A stretch of DNA of 64,000 bases from Cliona cf. orientalis (taxonomy: Eukaryota; Porifera; Demospongiae; Clionaida; Clionaidae), in assembly GCA_963930775.1 (NCBI GenBank), contig OZ005706.1:6440428-6504427 (forward strand), given 5' to 3'. A model generated the notes under the pieces. The model was not told the DNA's origin. It worked only from the letters and a program-made list of their open reading frames with translations, and ran no database searches. Position 1 is the first letter of the stretch; every line of letters starts with the position of its first letter. Below, piece by piece: positions 35,701 to 52,069 of this stretch. The translations under genes and the position numbers were made by a program.

Positions 35701-38700
35701 TAGGCACCAACGACACCAGGGGCACCAAGGGCACCAGTGGCACCAACGACACCAGGGGCACCAAGGGCACCAAGGGCACCAGAGGCACCAGAGGCACCAG
35801 GGGCACCAGGGGCACCAAGGGCACCAAGGACACCAGGGGCACCAGGGGCACCAGGGGCACCAGAGACACCAATGGCACCAGGGCACCAACGACACCAGAG
35901 GCATCAAGGGCACCAAAGGCACCAGGGGCATCAGGGGCACCAGAGGCACCAACGACACCGGAGGCATCAAGGGCACCTTAGGCACCAATGACACCAGGGG
36001 CACCAAGGGCACCAGGGGCACTAAGGGCACCAGAGGCACCAGGGGCACCAAGGGCACCAGAGGCACCAACAACACCAGGGGCACCAAGGGCACCAAGGGC
36101 ACCAGAGGTACCAGAGGCACCAGGGGCACCAACGACACCAGGGGCACCAAGGGCACCAAGGGCACCAGAGGCACCAGGGGCACCAAGGGCACCAACGACA
36201 CCAGGGGCACCAAGGGTACCAAGGGCACCAGAGGCACCAGGGGCACCAAGGGCACCAGAGGCACCAGAGGCACCAACGACACCAGGGGCACCAAGGGCAC
36301 CAAGGGCACCAGAGGCACCAGAGGCACAAACGACACCAAGATACTATATCACACATTGAATACATTATATATACAGTGCGTAAATGCTGACTTTGCATAT
36401 TTCGTGACTCTTATATGAAATATCAACCTGCATATGTGTATTAATCGTTGAATTAGCTGTAACTAACCCTAACCAAGTAGCTGATAATGAGACATACGCA
36501 TGATGACTATTATCATATTTCCTCAAAGTCTCACTTCACTTCAACAAACTCCCAGCATCCTTGAAATGCCATACTCAAAATCTAAACTTTTGGCAACATA
36601 CGTATGCACCCATTATACATGTACGTGCATACAGAGGTTCAATATTGAAGCTGAGTAGGCACATAAATTCTGATTTTTCTAGATGATTGATTGCTAGACT
36701 AAGTATTATCAAGAGTGAATAATAAGGAGGGGAAGAGAGTGTCGAATGTGCTACTGTGATTCCCAGTGTAATATGTTTTCGGTGAGTAACGTGACTTGCA
36801 GCCGTGCACACGTGACTAGCCCAAGGGGCTAAACACTTGATTTTTCTTAGAACTGAGAAGAATAGAGGTATTTTTCATGAGTTTTTTGGTAGGTTCTTCA
36901 TGAACGCTTGTTTTATATTGTGATCTGCTCGTATTTTTGGTTGAAATTGCACTTTCATTAGCTTGCACTTGAGGCCACACCCACAATATACCATTTGAAT
37001 CGAGCACTTTCATTGGTCAATTTTTGAATTCCTGCACGTGACTTTCCGAAAACATCTCATACAGAGTATATAGCGCATTCGATACTCTCTTCCCCTCCTT
37101 ATTATTTACTCTTGGTATTATGTACTTAAGAAATGAGCTTGTATTAGCTTTGATATTTAGAGTTATTAAAATAACAGATATACAAGTACATGTATACGTA
37201 TGTACACATGCGTGCACTGGATAGCTAAATTATCAGTATTTGTGAATTTTAATAGGTACTAGTGAGACGAGGAGGCAGTTGAAGATGGCAATGAAGAGAG
37301 GAACGGGAAAGACAAGCAACACAAAAGTATGTTACGGCTGTCGGCATAATTATTATTATGATGATAGGGTAGTCAGGACTGTTAGCTACAACCTTTGCAC
37401 TGCAAAATTTGCTGTGTAATTGTCATGGATCCATACTAAAGTTTTGTGGGAAATATAATGAAACATTGCTACATACATTGAACATGGAAGTCCATATTCT
37501 CTGTGCAGCTGCCACACTTATCTAGTCGAAAAACCTCCATAGCATGGGTATTGCCCAGCTGACTTCTTCAAACCATAACTCAATCAATATAGCATTCTAG
37601 AAGGTACGAATCAGATTGTATGTGGTTCTCCATGCCAAAGAATAAAATAATCTGGTGGCATACATCTCAGGTATATCATATCCAACACATTGTGCTTGGT
37701 ATTCTCTTGGGACATCACATAATCATTATGCCCAGCTGCATATCACTGTGCATACTAAAACAAGGATTAAGGACTTGTACAGTAATGTGGAGACTTTTTC
37801 GATTTATTTGAACTGCAACACTATTTGCCGCATAGATTGAGCCATTAATCAATTCGCTATCTTTTTAATATTATTACTGTACCCTCGCGAAAGAGGGCCC
37901 ACTACGGAATGTCCGCCCACCCCCCACTTTGGGCTCAATTTCCTGCTAAGGTCTAGTGTTTACTCGAATATGCGCGCATGTGTAGCTGCCCTTGTAAACG
38001 CAGCTCAAATGGCTGGTTTATGAGGACTGAACTTCGTAAGATCGATAAGTAACGTGCTAAACAGCTGTAAAACTAAGCCTAGCTAGCTTTATTCCACGTT
38101 TCAGCAGAAATAAACTAACGCACACGGCTAGCGATCGTAGCCACGCCCACTTAATAGAGCTGCACTCAATGGCACACGGTGAAGAATCACGGCTGCCCTT
38201 GCTTTGAATTGGTAGCCAATAGTAGCCGCTGCTACTATTCATAATAATATTATTATGAAGCTAGCGTGGGTAACTTACCTGGGCGCTCTTTCGCGTATAC
38301 ATGCGATACTGATACCTCGAATATCGGCCCACCCCCTATTCTTGGCCCAATGTAAGGTGCACCGCCCATGGGCCCTCTTTCGCGAGGGCACGGTATAATG
38401 CTTTGAAAGGTTGGCATGTGTGCACATATGTACTTTAGTCTCATGAAGGGCCCATGCAATAATGCACCCCCTCTCCCCCCTCAGTGTACCCGTTGCAAAT
38501 AAACACCATATTTGTATTATGCTAAATTCTCTAGTTACAACTAGGTCTAAAATTGGTTCTTCAAACTAGGCAGTATTGCTATCTCAAATGTTGGTTACCC
38601 ACTCATGCATGCATCAGCCTTCTTTGCAAGAATATGGTAGATGTAGAGTTGGGATATAATTTCATATAAACACAAAACATTTAACTAAATAGGTTGTGTT

Positions 38701-41167
38701 GTTTGGTACTGCTGGATCTGGAAAGACGTGTACGAAGCACGTCGTTATAGAAGAAGATCCTCCTGACAAGTACACCAGCACTCCACTCGCTGTATGTCCG
38801 GTTAGAATCTATCGCGTTGATATCTCGCCATCTCAGTGGAAGAAGCTTAATCGAAAACAGCGAGATCTAGTGATCGCCAAAGCCTGCTCTGTATGTGATG
38901 CTGACGAGTACATGCAGCTTGTATATGATGAAGATGGTGAACTGCAGCTACATGTACAAGCTGAAGCTGCTATCCAGTCCATTGTCAACCCACATCCCAA
39001 GAAAGAGAGCTCGTCTAAACAGTCATCTCAACATGATGGTGCTGCTGATGTCAACCCCAGTTCCGAGAAAGAGAGCTCTGCCAAACAGTCATCTCAAGAT
39101 GATGGTGCTGCTGGTGCCGGCAAAGTTGTCTCCGTCGATGATGCCCCAAAATCGAAAGGTGAATCCACCCATTCTGCTTCATCGCTGGCAACCTATGATG
39201 ATCTCCTTTCCCGTATGCAAGAGTGCTCGATCGATGCATCTTTGGCCAACCACATCGTTGAAATCAAGAGAGTTCAGATATCAGATTGTGGTGGGCAGCC
39301 GCAGTTTCACGAGATACTACCGGTCTTTCTTAGGGGCACCAGCCTCTATTTGTTTGTCTTTAAGCTCAACGAAGAGCTTTCTGCTTACCCGAAGGTGAAG
39401 TACTTTGCTGATGGGAAACCGATTTGCGATGCGTATCCACGCTCTGAAACGAATGAGCAAATCCTCGAGCACTGCCTTCGAGTGATACGTTCACAAAAAG
39501 CTAAAGCTGGTGCCAAACCTCCTCGGATAATGATCATTGGCACCCATAAAGATAAGATGGACGAATGTAAGAATGAATCAATCGAAGTTAAGGATCGGAA
39601 GCTCATCAAGTTGCTGCTACCCGAATTTGAAGATGAAATCGAGTATTTCTGCCTGCGACCCAAAAAAGTGGTATTTCCTCTCAATGCAAAAAATCCTGGC
39701 GATGATGAGAAGAAGATTGCCAGTGACATCAGAGAGCTAGTATCCACTAGGTGTGCCGCTGAAGCTGTTGAAATCCCTCTCCAGTGGCATGGATTGGAAG
39801 TTCTACTCGAAGACCTAGCCTCATCGCTGAAGAGGGACGTCATAAGCAAGGAAGAGTGCTTGGCTGCTGCTCAGGATCTGCACTTTGAAGACGATGCTGC
39901 TCTAGATGCTGCCCTGGTGTACCTTGATCAGCTCAACCTTATCTTCTACTATCCTGACATCCTTCCTGGAGTTGTCTTTGCCAGTGCTCAGGTTCTTCTT
40001 GACAAGGTCACAGAGTTGGTCAGAGCTGTTCATGTGGTGAGGTATGGTGATTCATCAATGAGGCACAAGCTTCGCGATAAGATGTGGCAGAAGTTTTGCG
40101 ACTACGCACTTGTCACGGCCGAGTTCCTAGCCCAAGAAGATTTTCAGCCTCACTACATTCCTGGTCTGTTCACTCACCATCACCTGACCCTTCTCTTCAA
40201 GAAGCTTCTCATCTTTGCTGATTTCAGTGACACTGAGCAGTTTGTACCAGCTCTTCTTCCGCGACTTCCAAAGGAGGAGCTAGGCAAGCATCGAGTTAGC
40301 TGTGATCCCTCTGTTTCTGCTGCTTCTCCCCTTGTGCTTACATTTCCCAAACATGGTGGTCCTCTTCTTGGAGTGTTCTGTGCCTCGGTAGTTGCCCTTC
40401 TTTCAGATGAAAATTCCACTCCTTGCCCTTGGAAACTCAAGATGGACGAGGACGACAAGATAACACCCGGCTGTCTTTATCGCAACTGCGTCCAATTCAC
40501 GATTCCCCGTCATCCTGGCACCATCACTATGATCGATTCGTTCGATTGCATCGAAGTGCACCTGCGAATGTCATCCCGAGCTAAAGCGAAGGTGAAGGAT
40601 CTCCCAGGGCACTGTCGTATGATTCGTCTGAGTATCGTCAGGGCTATCCGCAAAGCAACCCTTGCCCTCAACTACGATTACAGTGAGCCTGAATTTGGAT
40701 TTGGTTGCCCATGCGAGCAAGATGGATTCCATCTGGCAGCCATTGCAGCTAGCAAGGACCAGTGGATCTGCAGCAAGGACAGCGACGAATTCGATGATCT
40801 CGAGCAAAACCAACTGGTTTGGATCGACGAAGTTCAAGAAAAGCAAGAATCATCCACTTCTCTCGATTCCGCTCCCAAGTTGTCTCAGCTTGATCTACTC
40901 AAGTGCAGTGGCAAATCACTGAAGCTCATTCAACGCATTGCTTATAAATGGGAACAGATTGCCGTTCGACTTGATTTCGAAGGTCACGTGATCGAAACCA
41001 TCAGAAAAGATCACCCTCAGCAAACTGAGTCAGCTTGTCAATCTGTGCTGACCAGGTGGCTGAATGGAGAGGGTCGTCAACCGATATCTTGGACGACCCT
41101 AATTAATGTGTTAGACGAAGCTGGTTTATCGTCAGTCGCAGAAGACTTGAAAAAATTCATCAAGTAA
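26716..41167 (+). CDS. Gene B: triple death-like domain / ROCO-like GTPase / death domain protein (1,120 aa)
   Basis: Exons: 26716-26800, 29179-29427, 31540-31767, 33123-33377, 37256-37326, 38693-41167; 1,121 codons in frame. The domain order is the same as gene A: basic start, three death-like repeats, P-loop [21 protein letters not shown]-like winged helix, C-terminal death domain. By hand count the GTPase exon differs from gene A at roughly 5-6% of residues, while the three N-terminal death-like exons differ at about 16-24%. The linker after the first GTPase strands carries a 22-residue tandem duplication (two KESSxKQSSQ blocks, about 38985-39115) absent from gene A, and exon 3 is one codon shorter. 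Introns hold several elements missing from gene A, including a 2.4-kb foldback in intron 4. Probably a cytosolic death-fold signalling GTPase; partners unknown. Confidence 0.85.
27683..27900. mobile_element. Probable MITE, gene B intron 1
   Basis: GTATCTTAGGG at the left and CCTTAAGGTAT at the right are imperfect inverted ends. Inside, GGGTACAAATTTTAGC and its inverse GCTAAATTTAGTACCC pair. No clear target duplication. Confidence 0.5.
27905..28268. repeat. GTGACCCTTATTA minisatellite, gene B intron 1
   Basis: About ten copies of a unit of roughly 30-40 bp alternate GTGACCCTTATTA(GTA) with CATGTGTGTGTG-type runs. Gene A has no equivalent array. Confidence 0.85.
29490..29656. mobile_element. 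167-bp element with CAGGG/CAGTG ends and 5-bp target duplication, gene B intron 2
   Basis: The ends CAGGGGATTCTCCCAGAATA and (inverted) CAGTGTTTCCCCCAGCATAT are flanked by AATAT on both sides (29485-29489, 29657-29661). Gene A lacks it at the matching place (near 8024). It is grouped with the elements at 9299 and 42682 by its ends and duplication length. Confidence 0.8.
30473..31400. mobile_element. ~0.9-kb insertion of unknown type, gene B intron 2
   Basis: Gene A has about 50 bases where gene B has this block. Its left part (30473-30572) is a palindrome with arms ending ATTTATTGCC / GGCAATAAAT. No reading frame or matching right terminus was recognised, so more than one insertion may be present. 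Confidence 0.5.
32306..32556. mobile_element. Degenerate CAGGG-type element with G-run, gene B intron 3
   Basis: The right end reads, inverted, CAGGGTTTCATCTAG, like the ends of the 9299-11045 element. The left end (GCGTTACATCCGGGG) is degraded and runs into a G tract and AGCTTCCCCCCC. Confidence 0.5.
32643..32665. repeat. Poly-G tract, gene B intron 3
   Basis: A run of about 22 G follows a CT-rich stretch, at the place corresponding to the poly-C tract of gene A. Confidence 0.85.
34054..36428. mobile_element. 2.4-kb foldback element made of inverted GGTGCC minisatellite arms, gene B intron 4
   Basis: Both ends start GGTTGATATTTCATATAAGA and stay essentially identical for ~60 bases, then similar to ~85. 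Inward, each arm is a 9-bp-based minisatellite (GGTGCCCTT, GGTGCCCCT, GGTGCCTCT and GGTGTCGTT variants) of ~0.9 kb on the left (34134-35045) and ~1.3 kb on the right in the opposite orientation (35047-36345). TGCATATG flanks both sides (34046-34053, 36429-36436): an 8-bp target duplication. Gene A has the uninterrupted sequence near 16678-16700. Long open frames on both strands are a by-product of stop-free repeats. An 8-bp duplication fits hAT or P-type mobilisation; the class is uncertain. Confidence 0.9.
36710..37114. mobile_element. 405-bp MITE, gene B intron 4
   Basis: Inverted ends CAAGAGTGAATAATAAGGAG and CAAGAGTAAATAATAAGGAG are flanked by GTATTAT on both sides (36703-36709, 37115-37121). 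Gene A shows a single GTGTTAT site near 16975. Confidence 0.85.
37875..38395. mobile_element. TA-flanked MITE (CCTCGCGAAAGAGGGCCC family), gene B intron 5
   Basis: The left end TACTGTACCCTCGCGAAAG and right end (inverted) TACCGTGCCCTCGCGAAAG match, and both run into AGGGCCCA. It is absent from gene A intron 5. Internal CGAATAT..GGCCCACCCCC motifs recur. Confidence 0.85.
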
Positions 41168-42262
41168 CACTATGTGTTTTGCTTATTATACTTTTCCTTA
41201 GGTCATTATACGTCAATACTGTCTAGCTATTTGTGTGTGAGTGTGTGTGTTTGCAGTGATTTGTGCCTTACTCAGTTATTGATATTAACACTACTACATT
41301 ATCCATCCCATTGCTCATATCATACATTGCACAATGCATTATCTATAATCATACATTAGTGCATAATTATACTGTAATGCACCATCATTCATCACTAAAA
41401 TTTAATATTTTGTTTATTGTAGTTTTCATTTCATAATAATTCTTGTAACTTGAACTTTCATCATGACAATGTCGTGTGTATACGGCTCTCATTATCTATT
41501 GTGACAATTTCATACTCTTTCACTATCATACACTCACTACAAATTTTTCTCAGTGATCTTGATTCTCACGCCCATTTCTATTATTATAATAATTATTATT
41601 ATACACTGCTATACTTTATATTCTACTGGGATGTTGCTTTATTTTTCATAATAATTATTATGCTGACATTATGGTCATTACAAAAAAAATAACTGCTAAC
41701 TATGATTGTGTGTGCAGATTTGTACCCTTATTCAATTAGTAGTTGTATTCAATTAGCTGTTATGTATTATACATCATCCATAATTGTACTCCCAGGCATT
41801 GCATTATATTAATATCATTATTTTACACAACCTTTTGATACTCATGCACGCTATACAATGACATGTAAACCTTGCATATTATTATTACTTAGATTTACTG
41901 TAACAATGTATCATTAATATTTCTATTTCTATAATAAATTTTGTATTGTGTGACAATAATACAGATTGCATACCAGCAGCTGCACTGTGGGCAACTAGCT
42001 AATTGTAAGTGACATGACCTACTATAATATTAATTAAATTTTATAGTAGGACATTAATTTTGGAGCCTATAGCTACTAGCTAGTGAGATATTAATGTTCA
42101 ACTTAGCTACTTTCTACAGAATCAGGATGTAGTAGCTAGAGTGTAGACACAAGCATGCATTGCACTACAGCTACACCGTGCATGTATTGCCTGCTACGTA
42201 CTGCGACCATTACCTATTCAACTGACACTATTGACGACCTTGTACCATCCAATCTCTTACCA
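41168..42262. other. 3' flank of gene B and upstream region of copy 3
   Basis: No gene is seen. It aligns with 20461-21648 as far as ~41,760 and then with the kinase upstream regions. Compared with unit 2 it lacks the GC palindrome and has a short IR around TTATAGTAGGACATT (42024-42058). The promoter of the complete kinase gene should lie here. Confidence 0.55.
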
Positions 42263-48924
<6,662 letters not shown>

Positions 48925-49007
48925 TTTGTGTATTGATTTTTGGTAATGATCGTTATAATCACCAATCTTGCAATAGTTCGATTACAGCACTTGCGATGCA
49001 TGCAGAC

Positions 49008-49013
49008 AATAAA
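49008..49013 (+). terminator. Putative poly(A) signal of the complete kinase gene
   Basis: AATAAA lies 84 bases after the stop codon at 48922-48924 and is the first canonical signal downstream. Confidence 0.5.
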
Positions 49014-50640
49014 CCACATCCGGTTTCACTTCCTGTAGGATAATCAATCTACATGCGGCGCGGGGCATTGAACGCAAACCAGATGTGCAAATTTGACTAG
49101 TGAGATCTACTGTAGCTGTGAAGTTGTAATCTTTGATATAAACGTCGATCACGAAATCAATAAGACTCGATCGATCGTAGCCATATTTATAGTTTGTATT
49201 CAAAGATCTAGAGTTGGAGCAAGAACGCTGTCACAGTCAAGAAGTGTGAGATATATCGCTACAAGAGGCGAGGTGAGTCTACAGGTATCACGTATGTCTG
49301 CTAAAACTACCTACTGCCATGCTAGCTGTTCTGTTCAGTGCGTGGTGGATACGCTGTGGAGTACTGTACATACTGGGTACCGGTGGGGATGGGAAGCAGT
49401 TAAGGGAATTCCTACTCGTTTTTATCCTACCATTCTTCAAAAGAGGTCCATCGCAGCTAAGCTGGTTTAGTAGTACGTGCCGTTTGCGCTGATGGACATG
49501 CACGTGTGTAGCCCTGCGTGCGTGGCTGCAGTAGTTCCTAGCTAGATGGTATTGGGGGCTAGTGATGGAGAAAGATGTTTGCTATACCATCTATAGAGTC
49601 GTATTTTGATATTAAAATGAAGGGTGATGGATAAGACTATAGCGGGAATTTTGGAGCCTCCTCAGCGCAGCGCCTTCGGGGGAAACGTAGCTGCTGCGTT
49701 GGATTGATTGAATAAACAGTGTTGACAGCTTATCTGGAGTGGTCACTCTAGCCTGAATCAAGTGGTTGAATTAGGAAGATTGAGAAGTGTCCTCATAATT
49801 TTCAGGGCTAGTAAGTGTTTTGATGTGGCACAGCTGGGGATTGTACTGTTCAAAGGTCCACTGAGCCAACTCTTCTTAGGTTACCTTAGTTCTCCATTAA
49901 ATAGGTAGCCTAGATTATACATGTGCATGGTGCTCTAGTACAGTATCAGCAGGGATGTGAATGAATGAGAAGGCCTCCTTCTATTAAAATTGGGCTAAGC
50001 TTACGCCTGTGAGTGGTATCTCGATTTGTAAAGATGTCCTCAATTGGTGCACTTCTTGGTCCACATAGCAGTTACTTAGTGACCCTGATTGATCAGTACA
50101 GTGGAGGGTTCCCTTATGCCCATATACGCACTTCAGGGACAATCGTGGGTATATTGTTTTCTCAAATTATAGTTTTCAAATCAACCATTCTGGTATATTT
50201 TTTGGTAAATATGTATATTATACATGCGACAGGTATATGAGCTGATTGTGAAGGCAAAAGTGGCCACTCAGTCCAGCAGGGACTAGTACTAACCAAAGTG
50301 TCAGAAGGATAGCATAGCAAATGGCTAATTTGGCTAGTGTGTAGGGGAACCCCTGCCCATTAACTAGGGCTCTAGCTCTCTCTCTCTTTGTGTGGATTTG
50401 TCGATTAATTTTAATTTAGCGTGAGATGTTCGTTGCCGGGCCAAATCGTTTTCATTTGGGAACAGGCATGCTCTACATGTAATTAATTTGTAGGCAGCCA
50501 AGTAAAAGTGCTGTCATGAAGTGTACTATTTGTCTCCATACAGCTAGCTACAGCCAGGCTCTTAAAGTAATATCACTCCAATCAATTTTCCCCCAAAACG
50601 ACAAAGACGACGTGCGTCATAAATATAAACTCGAAGGAAG
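49014..50640. other. Intergenic region between kinase and WH1-CRIB gene
   Basis: No supported gene. A stretch encoding an Arg/Ser-rich run (about 49202-49270, ending at a GTGAGT donor) resembles a mitochondrial presequence but has no ATG in frame. The last ~60 bases before 50641 contain TGCGTCAT and CATAAATATAAAC, candidate CRE-like and TATA-like elements for the next gene. Confidence 0.4.
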
Positions 50641-52069
50641 ATGACTGATCTATACAATCTCCCGGATCTTACCATCTCGAAAGACGTCATCGAAAGGATC
50701 CAGTTCTCCGTCTCAAGCCGGAACGCCGAAGCAAAACTCAGTGAGTGTGCAACGCACGTATTCGCTGCACAGTACTCGGACAACCCAAGATCTATCAAGT
50801 GGCAGTATGTAGCCTCAGGCGTAGCTTGTCTACTAAGAAACAGAGAGCTACACAGAAACGGACGCAAGTACATGTGGTCTATGAGCCTGTGTCTATACAA
50901 CGTCAACTACGGTGTTCTAGTGTGGAAGGCTAAGCTCTTATCCAGCTGCGACTACACGGCCGTAGCGGACAATTTCCACGTGTTCGCTCTCGGTGAAGTT
51001 AATGTGGTCGTGGGGCTGCTTTTTTCGAGTCGGGAGCAGGCCTGCGAGCTAAACACGACCTACATGACGTGGCACCAGGAGAGGATGAGGGACGATGGGA
51101 AGAAGGGCCCGGCCACTACTGCAGGGAGCGCTACGGCAAACACACCCGCCATTCGGTTCAGAAAAGAGCAGATTTCGAAACCTTGTAATTTTCAGCACAT
51201 CCAAGGGACACAAGCGTTGGACGAGTGTTTGGAGATTGAGAAAATCAAGGCGGATATTTTGGCGGCCTTTTTCGGACTCGGTACGAGTGTTGGGCGGAGT
51301 GAAATTGACAGTGATCAGAAGAAGAAAGGAAAGAAGAAGAAAGGTCAAGCTATATCACGACTGGCCTTCAAGGAAATCAGCGTGCCGGTCTTGGTCAAGT
51401 CCCCGCCCACGTCTCCGCCCATGTCCGAAGCTGCCGGCTCCTCCCCCTCTTCCTCCTACCCCCACCACCACCAAGAGAGTCCAACGAACTTTGAACCCCA
51501 ATCTGCCGCACAGCCCCAACAACCACACCCACAAGATTCAATGTACTCGAACTTCCCTCTCCCTCCTCAAGAAGGAGGAGGAGCCGTTAATGGCGGCATG
51601 GTTATTGCAGACTCACCCCCTTCCCCCCACCGCTGAAGAAATGGCCGCATACAACTACGAACAAGAAGCCGAGTATCCCAGACAACCGTCTCTTTCGTAC
51701 GAAGCGGAGCAATACGAGCACCAGCAGCACTACGTCAATCTCTCGCCTGAGCCACCGGTACATGTACCCCAGTCCCCGCAGGAGAGCTACACTAATAATA
51801 GTACGCCGTATTCCCGGGAAAATTCACAAGCATCGCACGGGTCACAGCCCGTAGGCGGAGGGGGTGTGGTTGTGCAGCACTACCAGAACCTCGAGCCAGC
51901 TCAGCAGTTTGTACAGGAGGAGAACCCTTACGATAATCTACAGTCCGTTACTAATAATAGTAACCAGGACGGATACGGGTACGAGTCCCCGCCCCCTAGA
52001 CTCGATTTCAACCTTGAAAAGGAACTAGCAGAATCGTTTCTGTTCCAATCTCCACTGACAGCAAATTAA
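50641..52069 (+). CDS. WASP-like WH1-CRIB adaptor with tyrosine-rich tail, one frameshift
   Basis: The first frame (50641-51636, 331 residues) carries a WH1/EVH1 domain (~18-145; SGVACLL, VLVWKAKLL, FHVFALGE), a CRIB motif ISKPCNFQHI (178-187) with the following helix (IEKIKADILAAFFGLG), a lysine-rich stretch and a Pro/Ser/His-rich region. It stops at 51634-51636 after two C-runs. The next frame continues open to 52069 with the same composition and ends SPLTAN. One extra C in a C-run at 51616-51628 explains the break, giving a predicted ~475-residue protein. This could be an assembly error, an allele or a real frameshift. WH1 and CRIB in this order are typical of WASP/N-WASP, which bind WIP and Cdc42, but no VCA (actin/Arp2/3) tail is seen. 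The gene has no introns, unlike its neighbours. ATG chosen as first in frame after a likely TATA-like element. Confidence 0.8.

Noticed and set aside
34084..36418. Several 120-390-codon open frames on both strands (Cys-Pro-Trp, Pro-Leu-Val, Ala-Pro and Gly-Thr-Arg repeats, the last collagen-like)
   Set aside because: All come from the stop-free 9-bp minisatellite in a foldback element; frames are open on both strands and lack splice or start context.
49093..49470. 125-codon frame with Arg/Ser-rich mitochondrial-presequence-like part
   Set aside because: No ATG in frame before that part, a donor-like GTGAGT interrupts it, and no downstream exon was found.
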